A stretch of DNA of 64,000 nucleotides from positions 1 through 64,000 of the forward strand of contig JACVRA010000302.1 of the NCBI GenBank assembly GCA_019828545.1, read 5' to 3'. Of this stretch, positions 35,761 through 47,131 are shown in pieces; the stretch's first letter is position 1; each line of letters opens with the position of its first letter. This DNA comes from Paracamarosporium sp. OC-R06-R3. Lineage: Eukaryota > Ascomycota > Dothideomycetes > Pleosporales > Didymosphaeriaceae. Under the pieces are notes generated by a model. The model ran no database searches. It had not been told where the DNA came from and was given only the letters and a program-made list of their open reading frames with translations. The position numbers were made by a program, and so were the translations under genes.

Positions 35761-37383
35761 CTGAAGAAGAAAAAACTAAGGACAAATGTCAGCAAAACAA
35801 CAGGAGCCAAGTCACAAAAAGATTGTAGAAATAGGCTTCTAACAAATGTGCTAAAGAAGTCTAAGAAACATCATCGTTAATCAAGGATATATGCTACATG
35901 CTATTGATATATATATCTATAGAAAAGATACAAGACGAACGTAAACCAAGAGGTGTCGAGTGTAGTATTTTGAAAGTGGCGTCCAGTATTTTTGGTGACT
36001 CTTAGCTAACATGGTGGACCTCCGATGTGACAAACAGTTTTCGCAGCTGGGAAATTTTCTACTCACTATTCTGAAGTGGCCCACGGCAGTAAGGATTTGA
36101 GAAGAGATGATATGCTTCAGGCACGCATTTCCTTGATCATCGATTCGTCCAACATTCTGGTTGTTTTCAAATATGTGCCATCATCGGTAAATCAGTGTTC
36201 AAGGCAGAAACATCTTTGCTGCACCGTGCCAAAGTCCTGTGAAACTGACATTGCAATTCAGGAGGTGTGAATCGCGAGATCTCCATCGGTGAAGAGAATG
36301 AGGAATGGTTTTCAGCTTTTAGTCGACGATATTTTCTAGCTGTTACCCTACTCGCTTTCTTCATCATCTCTGGTTGTCCATGGATACCTAACTGTTCACC
36401 ACTAACATGTTATGATGCGAAATGGGCGGCATGAAAGACAAGAGTCGTTACTTAATAGCAGTAGCTGTAACGTCTGAGCCTTGAACTTTCATAATCTTAT
36501 AGTGCTCATTTATTTGGGGCAATGAACACAGTAACAACCTTTTAATTAACGATCAAGTGTTGAACAGAAACTACAATGCTTCGCTTTCTGTACTATCCTT
36601 GACGTAGTACCACGGATCTACACGAAGAACCAGAAGGTGGCTAGGCGGTAAGCGCTGCATATGAGATGTCATGTTCCTTGTAGATATGCAGCGGCATCGC
36701 TTTTGTCATGTGAATCCTCTACAGCCTTGGAGCTCTCTAGCAAGGTTCATTCATGAATTCTCAATAAGCGGATAACACCAAGAAAGCTGCCCGTACGGAA
36801 TCACAAGACTCATCCTCAATAGCTTAGCGGGCGCTCTCAATGATCGAAATCTCGTTTCTATAGAGTCGACAAAATGCGGAGCGTGCCGTCGAAGATGGCT
36901 TCCAACGCTCGCTCAAAGCACCCAAAGGCCGTGTCCGCTTACCAGCCACACGGTGAAGAGCTCATGCCCACGCGTTAACGCGTTAAAAATAGTATGGCGC
37001 TTTTCTTACACTTACTTGCTATGTCTAAGACCCGTAGAATGCTCGGGTGAACTCGCAGAGTGTCATGATCATGATTCACCTCGTAAGAGACAATACCATC
37101 GTCCCTATTATCGTCCCTATTGTTCACTGCCAAGGATTGTCAACCGCCTTCCGCCACGGACCTATAAGCTTATAAGTCTCTCTAAACCACCCACTCAGGT
37201 GCCCCAGGTCCGCTTTCTGCTTCTGCATCAACCTGGTCTTCCCTCAACTCCTCAACCAACCGTCTGTGCACCTCAGCGCTTCACGCTCGCGCACACCCAT
37301 TTTCTTGCTCTCAAGGGAACCCTCCTATACAGCTGGTTAACCTCATTCGATATTCTATAACACTTATCTTTGACACTGCTACC
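35761..37383. other. gene-poor segment with weak coding-like stretches
   Basis: No intact gene. A plus-strand stretch at about 36252-36433 is open for 60 codons without an ATG and includes a hydrophobic segment (YFLAVTLLAFFIISG). An ATG at 36873 opens a 34-codon basic frame. The right end is the leader of the next gene. Confidence 0.35.
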
Positions 37384-38559
37384 ATGCTCAGCACCCGCGC
37401 CCCCACGATTCATCGCGCCGCGAGGTCTGCCGCAAAGTCGACCGACCCCCGCAAGTCTGCTTCATCATCTCGCTCCTCTGACTCAGTTGATTCTGCCACT
37501 AGCACGCCTAGCTCTACTCAAACTTCTTCGAGCACCTCATCTCAAAAGTCACGTTCAGATACGTCCCTGGCAGAAGCTGAAGGCCACAATGAGGAGCAGC
37601 AGATCAAGGCTACTCTTCCCGATATCCACGATGACCCTCCTGCTACCGTTTCGCAGTCAAGCTCAAATCGAAAGATTGTGAAAGAGCTAGAGGAGTCTGA
37701 GGATCTGAAGGCGCCTATTGTGAACAACAAGGCTTCTACCACGGATAAAGGCCAGAAGCGAAAGGCATCTGCTCAAGAAGATCCTTGGGAGAACACGAAA
37801 TTGACCAAGAAGATCAAGTCATCGCCAGAGCCAGAAGCTGATCCTATAGTCGAGCTTCTATTTCAGACCAAGGCCACCTTCAATGGGGCTCCTACCGCAT
37901 CGCCAAAGGAGATTGCCTCCAACAGCGAGGCTCCTTCTGCGCCTCCCAAAAAGATTGCTCGTCGCAAGAAGCTTACCGCAAATCCCTTTCGAAACGATAT
38001 TCGTATGGGCACGAGCGGCAAAGCAGCAGTCGGCGCCGCAACACACCAAATCCAGAAGCCCACACCATCTGCACCCATCAATGCTCCGAAGCCAGCTCCT
38101 GCGAAGTCTCTTGCCACCGAACATGATCGGGAGAACGACAAGGCGCTCAAGAAACTGAAGGCTGCCTCCGCTGTAGCTGCCTCCACTAAACAACAATCTA
38201 GGATCGTGGACCACATCCCCAAGCTCCCTGGCATCATCCGCAAGCTCGTCGCAACAGATAAGAGCATTGCGAAGACCCGTGGGACAGCCGCGAGTGTAGC
38301 CAGCAGGTATCGTCCGAAGGCGGAATGGCGTGAGAACAATGACGAGATTACCGAAGCCATTGAGAACGAATATCGTAAATACAACGATCCCCCTTCAAAG
38401 ACCGCGAGCATGTCTGCTGGGGCGAAGAAGCTTCTCAAGGTTTGTGGATCGAAGGATAAGGATACGGGAAGGTATTCGAATCCTGCTACTGCGTACAAGC
38501 GGATGCGGGAGGATGTGGATAAACAAACCAAGCGGGTCAAGAAGCCTGCGAAGTCTTAG
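37384..38559 (+). CDS. hypothetical lysine/serine-rich nuclear-like protein
   Basis: Single-exon frame of 391 residues from an ATG at 37384. Most of it is low-complexity and disordered, rich in S, A, K, E and T, with several basic clusters that look like nuclear localisation signals (KGQKRKAS, PPKKIARRKKL, KRVKKPAKS at the C-terminus). A more regular part is residues 280-370: HIPKLPGIIRKLVATDKSIA, SRYRPKAEWRENNDEITEAI and SAGAKKLLKVCGSK. No family is recognised. Length and composition make chance unlikely in this AT-rich neighbourhood. A chromatin- or RNA-associated role is only a guess from composition. Confidence 0.6.
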   Translation: MLSTRAPTIHRAARSAAKSTDPRKSASSSRSSDSVDSATSTPSSTQTSSSTSSQKSRSDTSLAEAEGHNEEQQIKATLPDIHDDPPATVSQSSSNRKIVKELEESEDLKAPIVNNKASTTDKGQKRKASAQEDPWENTKLTKKIKSSPEPEADPIVELLFQTKATFNGAPTASPKEIASNSEAPSAPPKKIARRKKLTANPFRNDIRMGTSGKAAVGAATHQIQKPTPSAPINAPKPAPAKSLATEHDRENDKALKKLKAASAVAASTKQQSRIVDHIPKLPGIIRKLVATDKSIAKTRGTAASVASRYRPKAEWRENNDEITEAIENEYRKYNDPPSKTASMSAGAKKLLKVCGSKDKDTGRYSNPATAYKRMREDVDKQTKRVKKPAKS

Positions 38560-40286
38560 CAGTGCTAGACGCGGATATACTATGTGTCAGAATGTTGAAA
38601 TCATGCATCGGGAAATGGAAGCTGGTATGAAATGCGTATCGAGAATGAACGTGGAGAGGTACATGAGTACTCGCGAGTTATACAACCAAGCCTTTCATAG
38701 CGTTACCGAGGTCGAAGGGTGCTAGTGCTTGGCTTTTAGCTTGTGAAATTTGTTTTCCTATCGAGTGTCTTTTGGCTTAAGATATATTTTCTATCGACAT
38801 ACATAGCTAGCAATGATTGTTTTAAAGACACCTTTGTCATCACATTTACATCACCACTGTGGAACAATATATATGATTCTCTTCTCCTAGTCGTATTCAT
38901 TATTTTAAATTAAACTTATGTCGGACATGCCACTCGTGTGCTCTTTATATGATGTTTTGCTCATCGACTTTGATGCAGTTGTCATATTATCAGAGCCTAT
39001 AATAAGACTTCTACACGGCTAGAGCTAAGAATCCGTGCTCTTCCAACTGCTGGTTGTCCCACCACTCTTTAAACACCCTCGATGGTCCGTGACTACCTTA
39101 GATATGCTCATTACAAAGTCTCGTGCTGAACCTACAGCGTACAAACTGTGAGTATCGCAATCTTGAATATTTCATCCAGTTTGCTTCGATGCTAGCAGTT
39201 TGACAGTATTTAGCCTCAACACCATACGCAACACAAGCAAACTGCATTGATCAATTGAGCTTCAGTGGATCTGTGAGTGATTTAAGGCTTCGTTCCGGTC
39301 AAAACTTCTGTTTACAAACCTAATTTATACACTTTCTCAAATTTCACTCTGTTATATCTCCTGGAATCACCTATATATGCAATGAATGATCACCGTTTCC
39401 TAGAACCTAGATATTCCGTGTTAGCTTACGCTACTAGTTATTGCCATGGCTCCGCGCAATACCAAAACGTCGGTCAGATCCTTGGCACCGCGTAAGAAGA
39501 AGTATTCAGGCATAAAAAAGCCCAAGTCGCCTTCCATGATTACGAACATGTTAACTAAATGATTGGACTGGGAGGCTGGAGCACATCAGACTATCTTTCT
39601 AGATCAGCAACAGCCCGCTTGTGTATATGGTGAATGCTGTTTGCATGTATACAGTATCCCCCTTCTTTCATGAATAGCTCCCATCATTACGTTCTGATTA
39701 TACTATGGTCACATAAACTACCGCGCTGATCGTCCTACCGTTTCTACTCTCAACTATTAATCAATTTTGACGTCTGCACGGTTAACTTCTACGCGCATAC
39801 GGGCCATCCAGACAAAAACCACTTCGACGTCACACCACACATCAACTGTGCACATGTTTTGTTAGTATTTAACCTGCCCCCATTTTCACTGTTCTGGTAC
39901 GTCACGATGGTCAACTACTACATTTGATCCAACACCCACACGAGGCACAATGATCTATCCAAGTGTTTCACTTCATCGTTGCTCGAGCAGCTTCCCTCAT
40001 TTTAGAGGGTGGATACATAAAGACTACCCACACGCATAAACTGCTTCTCTGCTCATCACGCTGCACACAACTCTCGCAGCCGTAAACCATCAGCTACTTG
40101 AATCAACTACAAAGGTACAAATACCATCCCCCAACTTTTTTTGCTCCTCCCAAAAGCGACATTACAGCATAGAGATCAATTACTCAGGCGGAGGTGGCTT
40201 ATCACGTGACTGGCTCCTTCACTGACCTCCGTACTCGACTACTAACTCTCTGTACAGATATAACAGTATCCGAAAACAGTTCCATC
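38560..40286. other. intergenic, with a 38-codon basic frame
   Basis: No established gene. An ATG at 39446 opens a 38-codon frame ending at 39562 that begins MAPRNTKTSVRSLAPRKKK; it is very basic, like the start of a nuclear protein, and may be a small gene, a first exon or a remnant. The last 100 bases before 40287 include a possible leader intron acceptor near 40258. Confidence 0.35.
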
Positions 40287-40787
40287 ATGGTTTCCAACGC
40301 CCCCAAATCTAACGCTGGTTCGAAACAAGAGTCTGATGACGACTTCATCCAAGAGAAGCCTTCATCTGCCGCCTATTCCCATCCACGCAAGGACGTGCTT
40401 TCGAAGACTGCCAGCAGCAACAAGACCCTAGCTTCGAAGGCCAGAAATACCAAGAAACCTAGTCAAATCGGTGATTCTAGTGTTGCCGTTCCATCCACCA
40501 ACCCCGAGCTTCTCGGCAACTTCCAGCGTAGAACACCTATCCATCTCTGGTGGGAGCAGACTGAGGCTTTTGCTCATCGATGGGGCGAGAACGGCGAGAG
40601 AGAGGATGATATGGAATGGGTCACACAATACTATCCGAAGACGCATTGGAAGACGCGTAGGGCGCTAGCGGAGGCGAAGGAGAAGCAGGCGAAGGAGAAG
40701 GAGGAGATGGATGTGGATATGGATGTGGATATGGACGAGGATATGGAGCATATGGAGCATAATACATACAAGAAGCGTCGGAAGTAA
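40287..40787 (+). CDS. hypothetical protein with Met-Asp repeat tail
   Basis: Frame of 166 residues starting MVSNAPKSNAGSKQESDDDF; 40287 is the first ATG in frame. The N-terminal 70 residues are S, K-rich. The centre is ordered and aromatic: RRTPIHLWWEQTEAFAHRWG, then MEWVTQYYPKTHWKTRR. The C-terminus is a charged helix (EAKEKQAKEKEE) followed by a short repeat of MDVD units, MEHMEH and a basic KKRRK end. No family is recognised. It lies downstream of the similarly lysine-rich gene at 37384, but no alignment between the two is visible by eye. Confidence 0.55.
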   Translation: MVSNAPKSNAGSKQESDDDFIQEKPSSAAYSHPRKDVLSKTASSNKTLASKARNTKKPSQIGDSSVAVPSTNPELLGNFQRRTPIHLWWEQTEAFAHRWGENGEREDDMEWVTQYYPKTHWKTRRALAEAKEKQAKEKEEMDVDMDVDMDEDMEHMEHNTYKKRRK

Positions 40788-41260
40788 AGAGGTACTTGCT
40801 GTAAGCTCGTTATCCTTACAGGACCAAGGTTAGGAGCTAACATTAGTGGAGATGAGCGGGTCTTCTAAGATAGCTCGAGTCAGGAAAGTAAGTTTTAGAT
40901 GAAACCCTTAGTTTACCCTAGTAACGAGCGGCCTCGTACTCATACGGCCCACTCTTTCCTATAACGTTGATTCATGTTGAGGCACACAATCTAGCTGGGC
41001 CGTTCTGAGTATCCGTAGATTTTCGAAGCGCTTGAGGCCCAGTATGTGCGGTTAGAATAGAAGAGTATTCATTCGGACATACATATATGGAGTATCGATC
41101 AAAACATTTTGGAAGGGAGAAGCCCGTGCGGTGACAGTGAAAAGTGTATCAAGTATCATTCACTCGAACATCGACGCTTTCTAATAATGGGATTAGTATT
41201 GTGACCGTATTGAAAGATGGCGTATGGCCCCGTTTTCGGTGCGATGAAGCGCGAACAGTG
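40788..41260. other. intergenic
   Basis: No gene is supported. Open frames on both strands near the right end belong to the disputed remnant that follows. Confidence 0.45.
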
Positions 41261-42000
41261 GTTTTTACTGTATCGTCACGATCAACTTCAACTCCGCCGA
41301 AGTCCTCAAGGATCATAAATCGGTGCTTCGATCTAAGCGTGCTGGTCTTGCTAATATCGAAATCACCAAGACCAATCTCAATAAGTTGCCTAATGACCAG
41401 GGACACTTGGGTAATACAGCCCTCCGGAACATGACCGAAAAAAGCGAACGTCAAGTCAAGGTCAACAAGATTATCGTTTGGGATCTGAAACAAGATCCAA
41501 ACGACGGCATCTACCGCAATCTTCACACATCAATGAGGGTACCGTTCGAACTTTAGAGATTTACGCATATGAGAATCCTCGAGGTCGTGTCGCCGAGCTC
41601 AGGCAGGAAGTTGGGACAGCTGTGATAAACACTGCTATTCTCACACGTGGTTCCTCGTTTCGATAAGTTGGAAAAGGCCGAGAGAGAAAATAAGGATGCC
41701 ATCGATGTTCTGCTTATATGTCTTGAGAGCTCATTTGTCATGGAAAACTTCCATACTCAAGTCTACTCCAGCCTTCTCAAGACGGTAAAGAGTTTATCCA
41801 GTCACCCAGCCAAAGAGCTTATCCATGACGTTGTTAGCCTCATCAAATTAGCATCGAACACTGCGCCTGTAGTCAAGAATCAAGAAAAGAGAAATGCTCA
41901 GTCACTCTCCATGACTACAAGCCCGTTACTGTCGCTTTGAGGGTCTCCAGTATCTACGGAAGTGTGAGAGAGAGCATCACCAACATCCGGTAAGATCGAA
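41261..42000 (+). pseudogene. frameshifted coding remnant, unidentified
   Basis: Consecutive protein-like plus-strand pieces switch frame: one with TINFNSAEVLKDHKS and VNKIIVWDLKQDPNDGIYRN (to about 41520), one with TLEIYAYENPRGRVAELRQ (to about 41640), one with LEKAERENKDAIDVLLICLE and AKELIHDVVSLIKLASN (to about 41890), and one ending VSSIYGSVRESITNIR before a GTAAG at 41991. Three frame changes could be undetected introns, but no good splice pairs were found at the first two, so decay is more likely. The opposite strand is also open over 41149-41526. Confidence 0.35.
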
Positions 42001-43899
42001 GACTACAGAGGTATCACCCAGGAATGGAGAAACAGAACGTCTAGCCGGGACCACAAAAAGTGACGAAAGAGATCTGCACTAGCAAAGCCGATTTCTAATC
42101 CGAAAAATATCGCTCTGTCGACCTCTCCACTCGTGCAGGCCGCATCCCGGGGACTACGTATCCCAAACGACGACACCTCAAAACTAGGATACTTGGACTT
42201 CCTAAGAAGAACTAGTATACATGGAGCTGTATTCAACATGTTTGGAGGACAGTGGGGGTAGTCTTCGAGATGCATAGATGCTCGCTTAGACATGCCTGCG
42301 AAGTATTATTCCTAGAATTTAGCTCTGTAGTCTTAATCATAGTAACCGCAACCCCTGAATGATACCATGGCGAAGCATGGTCTATGGCCGGCCACAATCC
42401 GATCTCAAATCATCGAGGACATTGGCGAATACGCTCGACGGATTGCGAGATGCGTTGATTTGATTTGATTTACCCACCGCTTGCTATCTGGCCTGCTGCA
42501 TGTACGCGACCACGTCAAACGAAGCACACACACACCACAAGGGAGGATACGTCGTCTTATCACAGCTTCGCCCTGACACTGCTTGCTCACGATGCACTCG
42601 GCCGTAAGTTTTCGCCCTGCACTCGCCATCCCTACCCTACCGGCGTGGGCCACTCTCCAACCTATCATCCTACCACCAGATAACGAAAGCAATCTGTATG
42701 CCTACAAGCTGTCGCATATAACACCTGAATAGGGTGCAAATAGGAAGGCAGTAAGTACTGCTAAGATAATTGTACAGGATACGCCATCAACATGAGAATC
42801 GACGTCGACATCGACATGGCGTTTAACTGGATCGGGAAAGAAAGGTAGCTGCAGGGATGAGTATGCACGTATGAATGAGGAAGGAGCGCTTCGCTATAGA
42901 TAAGTGTTTAGTACATGTCGCGCGTGGAACAGAAGATGACGTTGCAAGATAAATGTGCTTGGACGCCTGTTGGCCCGGATATGGCAGGTGAAGTGGGAGC
43001 GCAGGTAGGGTTAGAGTTGGGAAAGTGGATTGAGGTGATCGTGGATCGTTGTATGGCGATGGGACCTTGCTGTTAATGCATCGAAGTCTGGATGGTACAC
43101 ATGGTAACTTGATCGGGTAATTCATCGAGCGACGTATCGGCTTTTCTCAACGGCATTAGAATTATATGTAATCCGGTCCGTAGGCAGGCCAAGTTGACCA
43201 GTGGATTTCCAATAAAGCCGACCACAGTACTGGGAGGTCGGCTTATCATCACGTGGAAGTCCTCAGCCTTGCCCTTACTGTCGGCTAAACGCCAAACTCT
43301 ATTTCAACGACTGTCCTCCCGGCGGCAACTTGACGCTCGAAGCGATTTCCCGCTGCGTCCCGTCAATAATAGGTCCTGGCCATATAACAAGGCGTTGTAT
43401 ACTGCAAGTTGGGAGGATGCGAGGATCGGCACAGGGACAAGCGAATATGCACGTTGCGCGGATGTACGACCGGAGCTTTAACCGTAATCGTTAAAACCGG
43501 TGTTGAGGGTCGAAGTGCAGCTTCCGATGCGTTGTACGTATAAATGTTCCATGTAATGAATACTGATAAGATGGATGCTGGCACACCGGGTTTGCGTGGG
43601 GAGAGATGGATGTGTGGAAAGGACCAAAGCTCCGGGTAGGCGTAAACGGAGATATTGTACCGAGAAACGCATTAGGAAAGCAGGATTGCGCCGATCAATA
43701 AAAGCGAAAGTGATGTTTCGTCATTGCACGCGCAGTCCACGTGCCCCATGCAAGTTGTACCCGTTACTCGTATACGGCTCGTAAACAACGGTGGAGATAA
43801 TCGCCTTCGACCTAGCCGCCGATCGATGGAAACACATCATTCCTGGTTCTAGCGTCGCAATTTACGTGGATGCGGGTAGTCTAGCGCATTGGTATGGGT
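42001..43899. other. gene-poor region
   Basis: No supported gene. It holds a 9-base inverted repeat at 43215-43223 and 43236-43244 with a 12-base loop. The right end is the CIA2 3' flank. Confidence 0.45.
43215..43244. repeat. stem-loop with 9-base arms
   Basis: AAGCCGACC at 43215-43223 pairs exactly with GGTCGGCTT at 43236-43244. It lies in a stretch with no recognised gene, so the role is unknown; it may be chance. Confidence 0.4.
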
Positions 43900-44542
43900 T
43901 CATTCGCAAGTGGAGAGCATCTTCCTAAGCACACCCATCAAGGTACCATTCTCTAACGCAGCTGCTACCCTTTCCTTGTCGCCAAGTTGCTTGTTGACGG
44001 CCTCGTCGGTGCTGTGGGTGCCTTTCTTGATGCGGACGTCGACTCTGAAGCGCGGTGGCAAGGCTTGCTCGAGCCGTACCCGCACGCCCAGGCCTATGAC
44101 AGTCGCGAGAGAGCAGTGGGTGATGGTGGGGGTAATCTCGACGACCACGGTGCTGATAGACGAGTGGGGAGAGCTCGGGGGTTGGATGTGGATATCAGGC
44201 AGGTTCACAACAGCGAGGGAGCCAAGGGAAAGGGGGTGCTCGGGGTCAGAGATGGACGAGATCAGGTCTGCATGGCGACACTGTCAGCGCTGAAACAAGG
44301 AGCGGCGGGTGAAACGGACCGTAGACCTCTTGCTCGTCAATGTCCTCGACGGAGCCGTCGTCCTCGTCGCTGGACGAGAGCGGGTGCTCGAACGGGTCGT
44401 TGAGGTAGCTGTAGTGGGGGATCAGGTCGTCGAACAGGCCCGTGGCGCCGTCGTCGCGGCGCCGGACGTTGGACTCGCTGCGGCGCGAGGGCAGGTCGGA
44501 CAGGCTGAGGATAGTGGGGTTCGCGTTCTGCTTGTCGTCCAT
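43900..44542 (-). CDS. CIA2: CIA complex subunit, MIP18 family
   Basis: Subunit of the cytosolic iron-sulfur targeting complex that, with Cia1 and Mms19, delivers Fe-S clusters to apoproteins such as DNA polymerases and helicases. Exons 44542-44320 and 44267-43900 give 196 residues. The intron joins EQEVY to DLISSISDPEHPLSLG, a hallmark of the family, followed by VVEITPTITHCSLATVIGLG with the conserved C126. The C-terminus RKMLSTCE is also typical. The first 70 residues are polar and acidic, including SSSDEDDGS. The donor is GTCCGT. MMS19 and GRX4 lie about 16-20 kb to the right. Confidence 0.93.
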
Positions 44543-47131
44543 TGCGTCTCAACAGGTGCAAGGCCTGAGCTGTCGCGGGTGTTGCATACCAATGGTGCAC
44601 TGGTGCATTGGTGACGAATTTGCCGCCAAGCGCCGTGGACCCCACCACCACGACGCCCACGCTGCGGCGCTGACTGAGCAGGCTGGCGGCGGCCCCCTCC
44701 GGGCACTCGATTACCACATGGCGGTACGTAGCGAAAACAGGGCCCGAGGCAATCGCCAGGCTAGACTGCAACCGGTTGCGGGGTTGGGCCGTCGGACAAA
44801 TGTTGACTGACCAGGGCCAGGACTGCTGCGGGTCATTGCTGAGCGAGCACTGTTGCACCGCGCTGCCAGGTCGGCGACTACCGGCCTCGACGCCATCTGC
44901 TTGCTGCGTGGGTGAATCTAGCGGCTGACGCGGGATCTGACGTGCGGTTGCAGGCTGCACAACCTTTCACTGCTAGCTGCTGCAAGGCGTAACGGCGCGT
45001 TGATCCAGGGCGCCAAGCCGTCCAACGCCTCAGGGTTGCCTTCAGGGTTGCCTGTCGCCTGCTGGCTCCACTAAATATGCTTTCACGGGATTTCGAGAAG
45101 ACGAGCCAGAGCTTCCACGGCGTCGTCGAAAACGTCAACACCCCAAAGCCCACCTCAGCGTGGGACCACCGCGATGATCATCTCCCAGCCGCCCCTGCTC
45201 GCTCAGGCACCAGGCGGCGTCACCGAAGCATCCTTGCGACCTTGCACATATCGAACCGGGGACTTGGGCCTGTGGCCAGTGACGTGGTTGGTCGCTCATC
45301 CACTCTCCCGGCACTGTGCGCCTGCGACTTGTTCCTCCCGTAGAGCATCCGACTACATTTCGGATGCGCGTATACACAACACGAGCGCATACACACGCAC
45401 GCCAGTACTCCCTCTCCGGGCGTTTTGGTACCGTAGCACATACCAGACCAGACCAGACAAGACACTTGTCGACGTGCATGCTTGCTTAGCCGCGTCGTGT
45501 TGGGGAGGTTGTCTGTCCTCCATGTCCGCTCCGCCCATGTCGATGCGACTATTGAGAGATAATCTATCGACCCTGTCTATCCAATTCCTGCCGACTTGGC
45601 AGACTGACGCTCTCCTGGAAAGCGTCCTGGCGGCCTGGGATTGTTTCGTGGCACCGTCTCACAGACACAGACTAGTCCCAGAGCCATGGAGTTGCAAATG
45701 AAGCTCGTGTCCTTTATGCGTGCTGCCAATGCGCCATCTGACTACTGGCGCTGTTTGCAGAGCATGCGGCGGAAGATGGCGTTGCTGTTAGCTAAAGGGT
45801 TGCGTCCAATTACCCCGATCTGTTCCGCCGAGGCATCTGACGCGGCAAGGGTGCTGATGCACCGGCGCAAGTACACGGATCGTCTCAAGGCAAACCTGGC
45901 GAGATGGCTGCGAACCACTTTTGGCTCTTATTGAAACTGACATCGAATCCGCGCCCACGGAGACGATGCCGGAGCAAACGCCTGACGTCGAAACAGCGGC
46001 AGTGCTACTTTTGGCGCGTGGCCGTCGCCATGATTGGATCGAGGAACAATGGCATTGGCATGGCTGTGGACGGGAGACATTGTTTCTCCCCCTTTGGAGC
46101 ATGTTTAAGGCGAGATGCCAGGGTTCGCATGAAAGAGTCGTCATGGTGGCTGGGGTGGGCAATCTCCAACGGTAAGCTTGATGGACCAAGGGGCACACGC
46201 GGCCAACGCAGGGGAAGTCGCAAATGCATGGCAGACACATCAGGGGCTTCTTTGGGCGTCTGCGGTGTGGGAGACAAGCGCGGGCTGACGTCGCGTGTGG
46301 GCGTGTGGGCGTGTGGGCGTGCGAGCAAGATTGCCTTGGACTGCCGCACCGAACTACTGCACCGACGACTCGCCTTCTTCGACGTTCCGCGCACTAGGCG
46401 ACCAGGTGCATTGCACGACCGGACGATGACTAGCGGACCACGCCCTCGCCCCTTATCGTATTGCTAATAGGCGCCAGGTGCCATGGCGGGAGTCCATGTA
46501 AGCTCGCGCTCCATCGACACCGGGACCTCGAGCGCAACCCCTGCCTCGCGGCCTCTCACCCCCACAGTATCCAACGGCAGTCCCCGCCCGCTGCAACTGT
46601 CTGCGTGCGCTTGCCGGCTTGGTGCGTGAGGAGGCGCGCCACCGGATTCGACCAGCGTCCCAGGTCCTGCGGCAGGATTTTGGCACACGGCCCGTCTGCT
46701 TGCACACCCCCTCGACCCCTTCGCGCCGCAGAGCAGCAGCGACAGCGGCCCTCGCTCGCGCCACCATCTGCACGCGGGAGCCACACGGCGAGCCTGCGTC
46801 TCGAAACCCCCCGGCGTGCCATACGTTGACTCCACTAGCCTCCATGCGTCCTGATCGACTGTTCCGTATAACCTAACATCGCCCGGCGCGCTGCGGAGAT
46901 TTCTGGCCCGCTGAAGAACCGCACCTTATTACCAACCTACGCCCTCGCGCCGTCTTCGACCTGCTTTCTGGCGGATACTGACGTGCTACTACCGGCCACA
47001 GCGCCGCTCGACGCGCCCCTTTGATTGGCTGCGACCCGACCGACCACGCGCGACCGACGACCCCGCTGCCGTCGAGACACCACCCACACCAGGCTTGCCA
47101 GCCGCCATCGCAGACTCTCGCAACACCAAAC
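44543..47131. promoter_or_regulatory. long divergent interval CIA2 / Zn2Cys6 gene
   Basis: About 2.6 kb, GC-rich, between two divergent starts. Long open frames exist on both strands in several frames (for example 45174-45701) but show no family features and look like a by-product of GC content. A short tandem run of [12 protein letters not shown] units lies at about 46295-46321. A long leader for the transcription factor gene is likely. Confidence 0.45.
46295..46321. repeat. short tandem repeat, GTGTGGGC units
   Basis: Three consecutive copies of an eight-base GTGTGGGC unit, then a degenerate fourth. It lies upstream of the Zn2Cys6 gene. Confidence 0.6.

Noticed and set aside
41149..41526. 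Minus-strand 125-codon frame opposite the 41.3 kb remnant
   Set aside because: It starts only with a GTG directly after a stop and does not continue on either side, whereas the plus strand continues in several pieces. The strand is not fully settled.
45174..45701. 175-codon ATG-initiated frame upstream of the Zn2Cys6 gene
   Set aside because: The region is GC-rich with several long frames open on both strands; the product is compositionally random-looking, with no domain or splice evidence.
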